From CBDHFQ01 sp965262565 (GTDB lineage Bacteria; Bacteroidota; Bacteroidia; J057), in NCBI GenBank assembly GCA_965262565.1, contig CBDHFQ010000007.1, positions 124,001-188,000 on the forward strand: a DNA stretch of 64,000 nt, in the 5' to 3' direction. Of the stretch, positions 53,750 through 63,749 are shown piece by piece (position 1 is the first letter of the stretch; each line of letters starts with the position of its first letter). A model generated the notes under the pieces. It was not told the DNA's origin, did not search any database, and was given only the letters and a program-made list of their open reading frames with translations. Made by a program: the position numbers and the translations under genes.

Positions 53750-56487
53750 TGTGTATTTCTAGAAGATTTTTATTTATTCTTTGCATCTTCTCTATAAATT
53801 CTCAGATTTTTTCACAAAATACTGAGAGTGAAATTAATGCAAACTTTAAAAATCTTCCCCTCCAACATGCACTTGGATACTTAAAACAGGAATACGACAT
53901 TGTTTTTGCTTATGATCACAGCTTGGTGGATGATGTTCGAATTAACAAATCCATTGAGAATGCTTCTATCGATGAAGCCCTGGATAGGATTCTAGAAGGA
54001 ACGACACTCGGGTATCAGATTATCTCTCCCAAGCGTGTTATTCTCATTCCTTCTCTGGAAAAATCTTTGGCACCTACTACCTTATCTTCCGTAAGGGGAA
54101 TCACAGAAATTAAAGGGTTCGTCAGGGACAAGGAATCCTACATTCCTTTACCTTATGCATGCATTAGAGTTAAGGGGACGAATATTGGTACTATCTCGAA
54201 TAAAGATGGCTCCTTTAATATTTCTGTACCAACAAACAATACCGTAGCCCTTGAAATTAGTTATGTAGGGTATGAAAAAACGGAACTTACCGTAGAAGGC
54301 ACACATTTTTCATCTTCCATTAATGCTCAATTAATACCGAATAATGTTAGGCTGAATGAGGTGTTAATTGAAGATGGATCTAATCAAACCATAGAAATAT
54401 CAGATGGTGCAAGCAGTATTCATCTGAATCCTCAAAAAATATATTTGCTTTCTGGTTTAGGAGAACCGGATGTTACGAAAGCTATCCAATTACTTCCTGG
54501 GATCAGTATCAGAGAATCTTCATCGGGCCTATATGTCAGAGGAGGTAGTCCTGCAGAAAACCAACTATTGTTTGATGGGATCACTTTTTATGGAGTTGAT
54601 CACTTTTTCGGCTTCTTCAGTGCTTTCAACTCTCTCGCTATAAAAGACGTTAATGTTTACAGAGGTGGATTCGGGCCAAAGTACGGAGGATTTATTTCAA
54701 GCGTTATTAACCTATCTGGCAAACAGGGAAACACCGATAGTACCCATGTCAATGTTAGAGTAAATCTTTTGAGTGCCAGCGCATCTGTAGAATCCCCTTT
54801 ATTTGAAGGTAAGGGTTCCTTTATGTTGGCAGCCCGTGGAGCATTAACAGATATTTTCGAAACCTCGCTGTATAGAAATTTGCTGGAGAATACCGTAGAC
54901 GCAGCTCAACAGAGATACACGGAAAATGACATCTACTCAGATGCTCGCCAATTTAATCCCAGGTTAAGATTTTACGACACAAATTTTAAACTTAGTTTAC
55001 AACCCAGTTCCAGAGACCATCTTTCATTTAGTTTCCTGCGTTCTAATGATTTCCTGGATTATCCCGTTTCGGACAGTGCTACGATAGATCTGCCTGTAAG
55101 AATAACCTCTCAGGAAAATGTCCTAATGAAAAATACGGGCTTAAGTCTTAACTGGACCCACCAATGGAATAACAATCTATACAGTAAAACAAATATTGCT
55201 CATTCTGAATATAATTCTCAATATGAGTTATATGTATTTAGGTCTGAAGACTCCGCCAATTTTGAAACAGATCGAGTTTGGACGCACAAGATTAAAGACA
55301 GATCGTTCAGAACTGATTTTGAGTGGAAAGTTAATGACTTTCATCAATTTGACTTTGGAATTGAGTTATCTGAGAAAAGGATAGATCGCAACTTCCAGGT
55401 TTATAATTTCATTGCTGACTTCAATGAAAGTAAAGGGGATTATCGCGCGGCCTATATTAATTACAACATAAAGCCAATCTCCAATTTAACTTTATCAGGA
55501 GGATTGAGATATCAACATTTTTCTCCTAATCAATCTAATTTCTACGAACCTCGTTTATCATTAAAATATCTCCTGGCAGGTCCATTAAAAATGAAAGCTG
55601 CCTGGGGAATTTATCATCAGGTGGTTAATAAAATTTCTCAACCAACATTCATCGGTTTAGGAGATGAGTTCTGGGCCTTAAGTGGAACAGAAAATACCAG
55701 CATTCCTCGCTCAGATCATCTTATGTTAGGTATGGCTATGGAATTTCCGATGTTCGTCATAGATATTGAGGCTTATAGAAAGAATCTTTCGGGACTTAAT
55801 ATACATGAAATGGTGCCGAATCAATACGAAATCAGGCCTACTCCTTCTGGGGACATCATTAATGGAGGGACAGGTATTTCTCAGGGAATTGATGTTATTC
55901 TTCAAAAGAAAGTTGGGATTTATACCTCCTGGTTAAGTTATTCGCTTAGTGAAGTTATTCATCAATTTGATGAAATAAATGATGGCACAGCATTTTTTGC
56001 TGCTCAGGATCAACGACATCAACTTAAATGGGTAAATACGCTCAGCAAAGGACGCTGGGATTTTTCTGCTACCTGGGTATATGCTACCGGCAGGCCTTCA
56101 ACTGATGTTATAGGTCCACTCAAGATATATCCAAGTGAAGCTGCCCCTCAATATGTTATCATTCCAGATGAAATTAATAATGAAAGGCTCCCTGCTTACC
56201 ACCGACTGGATTTAAGTGCAGCCTATCATTTGGTTTTCGGTAAAAGTGGTAGAGGGAGAGTGGGAGTATCTATTTTTAATGCCTACAATAGAGCCAACAT
56301 CAAGTACAAAAGATATTCATTGATTTATCCTTCCTCCACCAATTCTACAGATAATAAGGTAATGATTCATCCCGAGGTAAATGCGGATGAATATTCCTCT
56401 GTAGCTAATCAAACTCCAACTCTTAAAGAGACAAACATTTTCAACTTACCTTTTAATCCCAACGTCTACTTTCAAGTCTCTTTCTAA
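53749..56487 (+). CDS. TonB-dependent receptor with STN signalling domain
   Basis: A 912-residue outer-membrane receptor. Order: signal peptide; STN domain (about 28-105: NLPLQHALGYLKQEYDIVFA) that contacts FecR; a carboxypeptidase-regulatory-like beta domain (about 118-200: IKGFVRDKESYIPLPYACIR); plug domain (about 235-345: LGEPDVTKAIQLLPGISIRE, then SGLYVRGGSPAENQLLFDG); and a beta barrel to the end, closing YFQVSF. The presence of STN indicates signalling as well as uptake. No SusD-type partner is adjacent, so it is not a classical SusC/D pair. The ligand is unknown. Confidence 0.93.
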   Translation: MCISRRFLFILCIFSINSQIFSQNTESEINANFKNLPLQHALGYLKQEYDIVFAYDHSLVDDVRINKSIENASIDEALDRILEGTTLGYQIISPKRVILIPSLEKSLAPTTLSSVRGITEIKGFVRDKESYIPLPYACIRVKGTNIGTISNKDGSFNISVPTNNTVALEISYVGYEKTELTVEGTHFSSSINAQLIPNNVRLNEVLIEDGSNQTIEISDGASSIHLNPQKIYLLSGLGEPDVTKAIQLLPGISIRESSSGLYVRGGSPAENQLLFDGITFYGVDHFFGFFSAFNSLAIKDVNVYRGGFGPKYGGFISSVINLSGKQGNTDSTHVNVRVNLLSASASVESPLFEGKGSFMLAARGALTDIFETSLYRNLLENTVDAAQQRYTENDIYSDARQFNPRLRFYDTNFKLSLQPSSRDHLSFSFLRSNDFLDYPVSDSATIDLPVRITSQENVLMKNTGLSLNWTHQWNNNLYSKTNIAHSEYNSQYELYVFRSEDSANFETDRVWTHKIKDRSFRTDFEWKVNDFHQFDFGIELSEKRIDRNFQVYNFIADFNESKGDYRAAYINYNIKPISNLTLSGGLRYQHFSPNQSNFYEPRLSLKYLLAGPLKMKAAWGIYHQVVNKISQPTFIGLGDEFWALSGTENTSIPRSDHLMLGMAMEFPMFVIDIEAYRKNLSGLNIHEMVPNQYEIRPTPSGDIINGGTGISQGIDVILQKKVGIYTSWLSYSLSEVIHQFDEINDGTAFFAAQDQRHQLKWVNTLSKGRWDFSATWVYATGRPSTDVIGPLKIYPSEAAPQYVIIPDEINNERLPAYHRLDLSAAYHLVFGKSGRGRVGVSIFNAYNRANIKYKRYSLIYPSSTNSTDNKVMIHPEVNADEYSSVANQTPTLKETNIFNLPFNPNVYFQVSF

Positions 56488-56509
56488 TCCTCTTATTTTT
56501 TCTCTTAGT

Positions 56510-58228
56510 TTAATGTGAATCTTTGGGTACAAAGGCTCCGGAGTTTCCCACCAAAAAGTCTAAATCAGCTCCTAAATGAGCTTGTTGTACATGATTTACA
56601 TATAAATTCACATAACCTCTTTCTAAAGTTGGTTTTGGTGCTTCCCAATACTTTCTTCTCTCTTCTAATTCAGATGCTGGCACATCCAAATGAAGGGATC
56701 TATTAGGAACGTCTACCTCTATTATATCTCCATTTTTTACCAATGCCAGCGTACCGCCTAAAGCAGCTTCTGGTGAAGTGTGCAGGAACACCGTTCCAAA
56801 AGCTGTCCCACTCATACGAGCATCAGATATTCGAATCATATCGGTTATTCCCTTTTCTAATAATTTCTTGGGTAGGGGCAGGTTTCCCACTTCTGGCATT
56901 CCTGGAAATCCTTTTGGCCCGGCATGTTTAAGAACCATAATGCAATGTTCATCTATGTCAAGTGCCTCGTCATCTATCCTTTGATGAAAATCTTCCATAT
57001 TTTCAAAAACTACTGCCCGCCCTTTGTGCTTCATTAATGAAGGACTGGCCGCTGAGGGTTTGATTACAGCTCCATTTTCGCAAAGATTTCCAAATACCAC
57101 AGCAATTCCGGCCTCATTTTGAAAAGGGTCTTCCAATGTGGCAATTACCTTTCGATTATAACATTCTGCCTCTTCTATATTTTTACTGACGATATCCCCA
57201 CTTACCGTTCGAATATCCAAATGTAATTTATCTTTCAATTCTTGCATTACAGCTGGTACTCCTCCAGCATAATAAAAATCTTCCATCAAGTATTCACCTG
57301 AAGGCATTAGATTTACCAGTAAGGGAATATGGCTTCCTAATTTATCAAAATCCTTCAGGTTTACCTCTACTCCTACCCTTCCAGCTATGGCCAATAAATG
57401 GATAACCATATTAGTACTACCTCCCACAGCAGCATTAACTACAATGGCATTTTCGAAAGCCTCTCTTGTCAACACTTTTGACAGATTCAATTCCTCCAGA
57501 ACCATACTCACGATCCTCCTTCCTGCTAATTGCGCCAATACCTTTCTCCTGGAATCTACAGCGGGAATAGCAGCTCCTCCAGGCAAGGTCAATCCTAAAG
57601 CTTCTACCATACAAGCCATCGTAGATGCTGTTCCCATAGTCATGCAATGTCCCCTACTTCGAGACATACAAGCTTCAGCTAGGGAAAAATCTTTAGGACT
57701 CATTTTACCCGCCCTTAAGTCTTCACTGAATTTCCAAACATCCGTTCCAGAACCAATATCTCTACCTTTAAATTTACCATTCAACATAGGCCCTCCTGAG
57801 ACTACAATTGTTGGAAGATCTACACTCGCAGCTCCCATCACCAGAGAAGGAGTAGTTTTATCACATCCACATAGTAACACCACTCCATCTAATGGATTAG
57901 CTCTGATAGATTCCTCTACATCCATGCTAGCTAAATTCCTAAATAGCATTGCAGTGGGACGCATCAAGGTCTCTCCTAACGAAGTGACAGGAAACTCAAC
58001 AGGAAATCCTCCTGCTTCTAATACTCCCCTTCTTACATAATCCGCCAGCTCTCTGAAATGTGCATTACATGGAGTTAACTCAGACCAGGTATTGCAAATT
58101 CCTATGACAGGCCTACCGTCAAATTCATCTTCTGGCATCCCCTGATTTTTCATCCAGCTCCTGTAGATAAATCCCATCTTATCTTTTTTTCCAAACCATT
58201 CTGTGCTCCTTAATTTTGGCTTTTCCAT
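56510..58228 (-). CDS. IlvD/Edd family dehydratase (sugar-acid type)
   Basis: A 572-residue dehydratase with a 2Fe-2S or 4Fe-4S cluster. The cluster cysteines are Cys54 (LTPCNAH), Cys122 (LCGCDKTTPS) and Cys195 (SRGHCMTMGTAS); their spacings of 68 and 73 are the same as those of L-arabinonate dehydratase (Cys59/127/200, from memory). SDARMSGTAFG near residue 475 holds the catalytic serine region. This argues for dehydrating a sugar acid such as arabinonate, xylonate or fuconate rather than dihydroxy-acid dehydratase; the exact acid is uncertain. It is the last gene of a minus-strand row with an SDR and a PLP enzyme. Confidence 0.85.
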   Translation of the reverse strand: MEKPKLRSTEWFGKKDKMGFIYRSWMKNQGMPEDEFDGRPVIGICNTWSELTPCNAHFRELADYVRRGVLEAGGFPVEFPVTSLGETLMRPTAMLFRNLASMDVEESIRANPLDGVVLLCGCDKTTPSLVMGAASVDLPTIVVSGGPMLNGKFKGRDIGSGTDVWKFSEDLRAGKMSPKDFSLAEACMSRSRGHCMTMGTASTMACMVEALGLTLPGGAAIPAVDSRRKVLAQLAGRRIVSMVLEELNLSKVLTREAFENAIVVNAAVGGSTNMVIHLLAIAGRVGVEVNLKDFDKLGSHIPLLVNLMPSGEYLMEDFYYAGGVPAVMQELKDKLHLDIRTVSGDIVSKNIEEAECYNRKVIATLEDPFQNEAGIAVVFGNLCENGAVIKPSAASPSLMKHKGRAVVFENMEDFHQRIDDEALDIDEHCIMVLKHAGPKGFPGMPEVGNLPLPKKLLEKGITDMIRISDARMSGTAFGTVFLHTSPEAALGGTLALVKNGDIIEVDVPNRSLHLDVPASELEERRKYWEAPKPTLERGYVNLYVNHVQQAHLGADLDFLVGNSGAFVPKDSH

Positions 58229-58310
58229 ATGGCGAGTATTTTTGTTAAGTAGACAATTATTATATCAGTGCAAAATATGAAGTTTTGTTTAATTGAGTAA
58301 TTCTGTAGGC

Positions 58311-59090
58311 TTACTCTTTATCTTCCGGAGGTACATTTCCAGAAATTGTCCATCCTCCATCTATGACCATGGTTGTTCCCGTAACATGTCTAGCCTCTTC
58401 TGAAGCGAGATATAAACTCGCTGCAACTATATCATCGACTTTTGCCACGCGATTCGCAGGAGTTACACGCTTCCATTTTTCTTCATAATCCGGATAAGAA
58501 GCTGTTCGTTCAGTGAGGGTAGCTCCTGGAACCAAAGTGTTAACTGTAATTCGGTATTCTCCTAATTCTACTGCTAAGGTTTTCCCCATCATAACAATTC
58601 CTGCTTTCGTCATACCATAAGCACTTAAATTTTTATGGGCTTGTACCCCTGTAACTGAAGACATTAATAGTATTCTTCCCGGTATGCCATAGTTGATCAT
58701 GGCTTTTGCAGCAAACTGACAGGTAAAATAGGTCCCTCTAAGATTTACGCTGGTAAGTCTTTCAAACTGCTCAGGACTGTAAGCCAGAAAAGCACCATAA
58801 TTAGTGATCCCGGCATTTGCAATGACTACATCTAATCCATTTTGATGCTGAACAAAATCTTCCATCATTCTTTTCAAGGTTGGTGTATCTGAAACATCGC
58901 ATACATATGGATAAATGGCAGAATTACTCGTTCTTTGCTTAATTTTTTCTGTCGCTTCCAGAGCTAGGGAAGCATCCAGATCCTGCAAACCGACGATGGC
59001 GTTTCTAGATGCAAAAGCCTCCGCTAATCCAAATCCTATTCCCTGCCCTGCTCCAGAAATCCATACCCTTTTACCTTGAAATTGAAGCAT
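58311..59090 (-). CDS. SDR family oxidoreductase
   Basis: A 259-residue short-chain dehydrogenase. Seen: the cofactor motif WISGAGQGIGFG, NAGITNYG, catalytic Ser in LLMSSVTGVQ and the YGMTK active-site Tyr/Lys (LSAYGMTKAGIVMMG), and a C-terminal VTGTTMVIDGGWT. Starts at the ATG 59090; a TTG 9 nt upstream is unlikely. Often such SDRs oxidise or reduce a sugar or sugar acid; its place before the IlvD-type dehydratase (83 nt) supports a shared pathway (inference). Confidence 0.9.
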   Translation of the reverse strand: MLQFQGKRVWISGAGQGIGFGLAEAFASRNAIVGLQDLDASLALEATEKIKQRTSNSAIYPYVCDVSDTPTLKRMMEDFVQHQNGLDVVIANAGITNYGAFLAYSPEQFERLTSVNLRGTYFTCQFAAKAMINYGIPGRILLMSSVTGVQAHKNLSAYGMTKAGIVMMGKTLAVELGEYRITVNTLVPGATLTERTASYPDYEEKWKRVTPANRVAKVDDIVAASLYLASEEARHVTGTTMVIDGGWTISGNVPPEDKE

Positions 59091-59166
59091 AATTATCAAT
59101 AATTACAGATTACTGCTATTCGTTGTCACGCTATTTCTTCCAAACCATGTCTTGAGCTATCGTAAG

Positions 59167-60312
59167 TTATGGTGTGATCAGTTTGGCCATTTTTTGAGAA
59201 GCCTTCAATCCATGCCCGGTTAAGACAGATGTTACTTGCTCATCCCTTTCCGCTGAATGGAGCATATACTGAGTAACTCCTGCAATGACAGCTGCAGAAG
59301 TAGGCTCTATGTAAAATCCCAATTGAGCCATGTATGACCATGCCGCTATAATTTCCTCTTCCTCTACAGCTAAAAATTGACCCCCCGTTTCTTCTACTGC
59401 CCTCAACATTTGCTGTCCTCTTTTTGGTTGGGCGATAGCAATTCCCTCCGCAATGGTATTGCTTACAGATATCCTCTTGTTCCCAGGTAGTTCCTGATCA
59501 TGTGGCCTGGATTGAATAAAAGATGAGTACAATGGAGCACAATTGGCAGCCTGTACGCCCACCAGCTTCGGCATCCTGGTAATACAGCCATGACGAAGAA
59601 GATCCTTCAATCCTGCATATGTACCCAACAGAAGAGTTCCATTTCCCGCCGGCAAGATGATGGTATTGGGCAAAACATCTTTTGATTGTTCCCACAACTC
59701 GTAAGCAAAGGATTTCATGCCCTCTAGAAAAAAAGGATTCCACACATGGCTGGCATAATAATATTCTTTTGCCTGTTTCTCCGCTGCCCGGGCGGTATCC
59801 TCTCTCGAACCCTCAATGAGATGAATCTTAGCGCCACACACTTCCATCTGCACCAATTTATCAAGAGAAGTATCTGAAGGTACGTATATATCGCACTCTA
59901 TACCGGCTCTTTGACTGTATTGGGCTATGGCACAACCTGCATTTCCAGAAGAATCTTGTACTACCTGATGAACGCCCAAATAAGAAGCATGACTCATTAA
60001 TACAGCCGCCCCTCTATCTTTATAAGAACCAGATGGAAACAAATAATCCACTTTAAGCTGCACACTTTTTCCAGCAATAGGAATAGAAACCAAAGGCGTT
60101 ATAGCTTCTCCCAATGAAACAATGTTGATTTCCTTGTCTATCGCAAAAGCTTCTCTATAACGCCACATATTGGGTGGTCGTAAATGAAGCACTTCTGGAT
60201 CAAAAAAAGAATCATGGGAAATATCTAACAAATTTCCTTTGTCGCTTTGCCATCTCACTTCCAGTAGATTATATCTTTCTTTAGTTTCAATATCATACAG
60301 ATAAGATGACAT
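59167..60312 (-). CDS. Threonine synthase-like PLP-dependent enzyme
   Basis: A 381-residue fold-type II PLP enzyme. Seen: GEAITPLVSIPIAGKSVQLK, the Schiff-base lysine in SGSYKDRGA (Lys98), QDSSGNAGCAIAQYSQRAG, a phosphate loop NTIILPAGNGTLLLG near the middle, and late ALKASQKMA. It resembles threonine synthase and diaminopropionate ammonia-lyase/ threonine dehydratase-like proteins; the reaction cannot be fixed. Leads a probable three-gene minus-strand unit (PLP enzyme, SDR, IlvD/Edd; gaps 76 and 82 nt). Confidence 0.82.
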   Translation of the reverse strand: MSSYLYDIETKERYNLLEVRWQSDKGNLLDISHDSFFDPEVLHLRPPNMWRYREAFAIDKEINIVSLGEAITPLVSIPIAGKSVQLKVDYLFPSGSYKDRGAAVLMSHASYLGVHQVVQDSSGNAGCAIAQYSQRAGIECDIYVPSDTSLDKLVQMEVCGAKIHLIEGSREDTARAAEKQAKEYYYASHVWNPFFLEGMKSFAYELWEQSKDVLPNTIILPAGNGTLLLGTYAGLKDLLRHGCITRMPKLVGVQAANCAPLYSSFIQSRPHDQELPGNKRISVSNTIAEGIAIAQPKRGQQMLRAVEETGGQFLAVEEEEIIAAWSYMAQLGFYIEPTSAAVIAGVTQYMLHSAERDEQVTSVLTGHGLKASQKMAKLITP

Positions 60313-60363
60313 ATTACTTTACTATTGAGCGTAGTACACAGTTCTAGTGCTATCAGGGAAATA

Positions 60364-62322
60364 TTACGATACATTAGATTCTTCGACTTCTTCTTCTTTT
60401 AAGCTAGGGGCCAAATGTGCAGGAGTTAAGTTCTCCGTCATTTTTTTTCTTAAGGCCCTTAAAGCTGAGGATAATTTTTTAGAATTATATGTGTGGTACC
60501 AATGCTGTAAATATACTTGCCTTGGAATCATCAACAATTTCACTACATCTTCAGCTACTACATTGGCATTCCTGATGGAACCTCTAATGACACCCGTATT
60601 CCCTATGGGGACCCAGGCCTTAGCAGGAACGGAAGTATATCCTCCCATAGGAATCACTCTCAACCCTTCATTATAAGGAATGTAAACAAATCCGGAAGGC
60701 GATCCGCTTCTGATCAGTATATCTCCTGCCTTGACGTGGATGATTTTTACTTCTTCAAATGCTGCTATAAGATCAATTTTAGAAACTTCGTGGCCGGAAT
60801 CAGAAATATTATCCAGAATTTCTTTCAATTCACTTTTATGAGTGTGTTGATCAACTAATAAAGCCCCTCGCAAATAACGATTCACTTCATGTAAATCTGC
60901 ATCTTGTAAGGATACTACGGGTTTTGCTCTTTCTCCTAATTTAGCATTGATTTCAGCTAATTTCTCACATACAAGGCTAGCGAAGTCGGGATTATCATTG
61001 ACTCCTTCGATCAGTATCTTTATATCTCCTTCCTTTTTAATCCCTTCATTTGATTTTTTACTTCTCGCATCTTGTATATGCTTAAAGCTTACAATAACAT
61101 CAGCTTGAATATCATTGATTAAAATAGCAGCATTATAAGCAGCCTTCTTGGTAGCCTTTTTGCTGGCGAAAGCACCGCGATGAAAAGAGAGTCTTAAATC
61201 ACAGTTCACATCCAATTCACTACTTGCCAGATTAGCTTCTCCGGCATTCATCGGTTTTTTTGCTTCATACAAAAATAACTGGCTATTATCTCTATTTCTT
61301 AGGGCATAGATCGCATTTGCAGTTCTTTGATCTACGAATACTTCATATCCTGCAGAGGTCCGATAAGTAGTTCCCCTTTGTCTTAACGCATCAGCACATC
61401 TCAAGGCCCTTAATGTATCAATGACATCGTATACCATTTCCTTCACCAAAGGCTCTTCACTGATTAGCCACTGAAAGCTCTCTTCAGAAAAGTCTTCGTA
61501 ATAGCCTTGTATTTTATCATTGATCCGATCCTCTGGCTTAGTCGTTTTCTCATATTTCTGGAGCGCCGCAATTACCTCATCATATCTTTCTCGGGCTTTT
61601 ACAGGATTATGAACAGGATCTTCTTTATCTACTACCTGGGTAAGCCCCTTTTGTGCTTTATTCAATTGCTGCTTTAAATACAAGTAGTGCAATTGATTAT
61701 CGAGAATGTGAGTCATTCGCTCCCTCAACTGATGGGGATTACTCAAGATGTCTACAGGCATCTTGCTTTTACTATGACAAACAGACAAAGATAACAGCTC
61801 TCTTAAAACATCCTTAGGGGACTGTTTTAGTAATTGCTGAGAAGATAAACTCAATATTCGCCAGGCCATATTTCCGGAGTTTTCTTCCCACAACAAATCG
61901 ACAAAACGATCGAACTCTTTGGTAAAAATGGCTTGAGCTGCAAACTCAGGGTGCATGAATCTACCAAAGTCAGAAAAATCCCTCATACCTATATCGTGTA
62001 AATAAGCTACCGCCGTCCCATACCCGTACATAAAATCCAGGGTTTGTTTTTCGCGTTTAGGAATTAGAATTCCATTAATTCTATCAATAACGAGTATGAT
62101 TTCTTTTGCTACATCTCTTACATGAACTACTCCATGGTCAGAATAAAGCGCAATGTGCTTAATAGGATCTTTAAGAAAGGCTTCACTATGAATAATATAT
62201 TCAAGAACAGCCTGTTCGGTCACCCTTTGATAATAATTTTGTTCGATGTAATTCCTAAATGATTCAGGTAAATACTGATTAGGTTGGGATGCAGGACTTT
62301 GAGTTTCCTGAGGTGTAGACAT
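60364..62322 (-). CDS. HD-domain protein with C-terminal cyclic-nucleotide-binding-like domain
   Basis: A 652-residue cytoplasmic protein. The N-terminal HD phosphohydrolase-type site is visible as SDHGVVHVRDVA (His63, His67) and AVAYLHDIGMRD (His109, Asp110), typical of nucleotide phosphohydrolase/phosphodiesterase domains. A middle helical region (DTLRALRCADALRQRG) follows. The last ~110 residues look like a cNMP-binding beta-roll (FEEVKIIHVKAGDILIRSG, then GFVYIPYNEGLRVIP and GNTGVIRGSIRN). It would let a bound ligand switch the HD site. The ATG at 62322 is used; a TTG 9 nt upstream is unlikely. Substrate and ligand are unknown. Confidence 0.75.
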   Translation of the reverse strand: MSTPQETQSPASQPNQYLPESFRNYIEQNYYQRVTEQAVLEYIIHSEAFLKDPIKHIALYSDHGVVHVRDVAKEIILVIDRINGILIPKREKQTLDFMYGYGTAVAYLHDIGMRDFSDFGRFMHPEFAAQAIFTKEFDRFVDLLWEENSGNMAWRILSLSSQQLLKQSPKDVLRELLSLSVCHSKSKMPVDILSNPHQLRERMTHILDNQLHYLYLKQQLNKAQKGLTQVVDKEDPVHNPVKARERYDEVIAALQKYEKTTKPEDRINDKIQGYYEDFSEESFQWLISEEPLVKEMVYDVIDTLRALRCADALRQRGTTYRTSAGYEVFVDQRTANAIYALRNRDNSQLFLYEAKKPMNAGEANLASSELDVNCDLRLSFHRGAFASKKATKKAAYNAAILINDIQADVIVSFKHIQDARSKKSNEGIKKEGDIKILIEGVNDNPDFASLVCEKLAEINAKLGERAKPVVSLQDADLHEVNRYLRGALLVDQHTHKSELKEILDNISDSGHEVSKIDLIAAFEEVKIIHVKAGDILIRSGSPSGFVYIPYNEGLRVIPMGGYTSVPAKAWVPIGNTGVIRGSIRNANVVAEDVVKLLMIPRQVYLQHWYHTYNSKKLSSALRALRKKMTENLTPAHLAPSLKEEEVEESNVS

Positions 62323-62423
62323 ACAATACAACTTTAAGGCTTAAAATAGATAATTATCTGAACATTCACATATCCTAATAATAATTTACAAAGGGTATAT
62401 ATACACTCCCTAGACATAAATGC

Positions 62424-62455
62424 AAAAAGCCATCCTGACAAGCAGGATGGCTTAA
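62424..62455 (-). terminator. Terminator of the T9SS cargo gene
   Basis: A perfect 10-bp stem, AGCCATCCTG with CAGGATGGCT, a 5-nt loop and a TTTTT run on the minus strand. It ends the last gene and separates it from the HD-domain gene. Confidence 0.88.
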
Positions 62456-62474
62456 CACGTCATATTGATAATTT

Positions 62475-63749
62475 TTATTGAATAATCACTCTGTGACTCT
62501 GCTGTTCTGAAGCAGAACTAACTCTCAGAAAATAATTTCCAGACATTAACTGGCTAAGATTCACATTATATTCATCTTGAGAGGTGTGATTAATATCCAG
62601 GATTACTTCTTTTCCATAAATGTCAAACATTCTGATACTTTGAAGAGGAGTTAGAGATTGATTTTTAATATTAAGGGAAGTTGAAGCGGGGTTAGGGAAA
62701 ACTTGTACGGAAATAGGGCCAACAGTTGAAGGGATTGAAGATACTTCAATAACATTTGACAAGCTGTATGAACCATCGATGTCAATTTGTTTTAATCTGT
62801 AGAACAACCTGTCATTTACAGGCGTCCCATCCTGGAAAACGTATCTTACCTTTTCCTGTGAATTCCCTACTCCCAACACTGTCCCAACATCCTGAAATAG
62901 ATGTCCATCTGTGGAGCGTTGAATTAAAAAGTGATCATTATTTAATTCTGAAGCAGTAACCCATTCTAAATAAACGTTACCTTCGTGAATTAGTCCCTCA
63001 AAGGAAACTAATTCAATCGGGAATATCTCTGGATTTTCAAATTCTTCGATGAGACATGGACTCATGTTAAGGGAAAATAATCTTGCATCAGCATCAGAAT
63101 ATCCGGCACCACCATTGTCAATTACCTTTGTACGGTACATAAATGAAGATTCAGCATTAAAGGTAAGTAAGACCATGTGCTCAGGCGCAGTGGTACTAAT
63201 ATCTTCCTGATTATCGACTGTCTTACATTCGAACATTACCGCCATATCACTATCATCATTCGAGTTTACCAAATCACTAGGTGTGTTCAATACGTGCGAT
63301 TCCTGATTACTAAATCCTACAGACTCCCTTAATTTCCAGCCGTCTCCATCTACATCTACTGCTGTAACGGACCAGCTTCTCAAATTAGTGAGGTCAGATG
63401 TACCACTATCTACAAATTTTATCTCAAAATCGATATATCCCTCTGTCCCGTTAGGACTCTGTTGATTAATTTTAACTTGAGGCTGAAAGGAATCATCATC
63501 ACCGAGATAAGAAATATCAATATCTACTAATCGGGCATTTATTTTATTCGCTATAGTTACCAATGCATCTACTGTATCCAATACTTGAGTGAAACGATAG
63601 ACAGCACCTACACGACCGTCAATACCAGACTCCAAATAGTGATTTCTAAATGAAAGAACTGGACCTAGATCACATTGTCCTTGAACTAAGATAGAGCTAG
63701 AAATTAATAGCAGAAGGAGGGGTAGTAAAATAACATTGCGTAAATTCAT
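62475..63749 (-). CDS. T9SS type A cargo protein
   Basis: A 424-residue exported protein. Signal peptide IILPLLLLLISSSILVQGQ-like (VILLPLLLLLISSSILVQG) from the ATG at 63749; the frame is open to a TTG at 63851, which would not give a better signal. A beta-rich domain fills the first 270 residues. The region ELVSFEGLIHEGNVYLEWVT and ASELNNDHFLIQRSTDG is the Fn3-like module found before Bacteroidota sorting domains, and the end (QVFPNPASTSLNI, then MFDIYGKEV, GNYFLRVSS) is a T9SS type A sorting domain. The protein is thus secreted across the outer membrane; its activity is unknown. Confidence 0.85.
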   Translation of the reverse strand: MNLRNVILLPLLLLLISSSILVQGQCDLGPVLSFRNHYLESGIDGRVGAVYRFTQVLDTVDALVTIANKINARLVDIDISYLGDDDSFQPQVKINQQSPNGTEGYIDFEIKFVDSGTSDLTNLRSWSVTAVDVDGDGWKLRESVGFSNQESHVLNTPSDLVNSNDDSDMAVMFECKTVDNQEDISTTAPEHMVLLTFNAESSFMYRTKVIDNGGAGYSDADARLFSLNMSPCLIEEFENPEIFPIELVSFEGLIHEGNVYLEWVTASELNNDHFLIQRSTDGHLFQDVGTVLGVGNSQEKVRYVFQDGTPVNDRLFYRLKQIDIDGSYSLSNVIEVSSIPSTVGPISVQVFPNPASTSLNIKNQSLTPLQSIRMFDIYGKEVILDINHTSQDEYNVNLSQLMSGNYFLRVSSASEQQSHRVIIQ

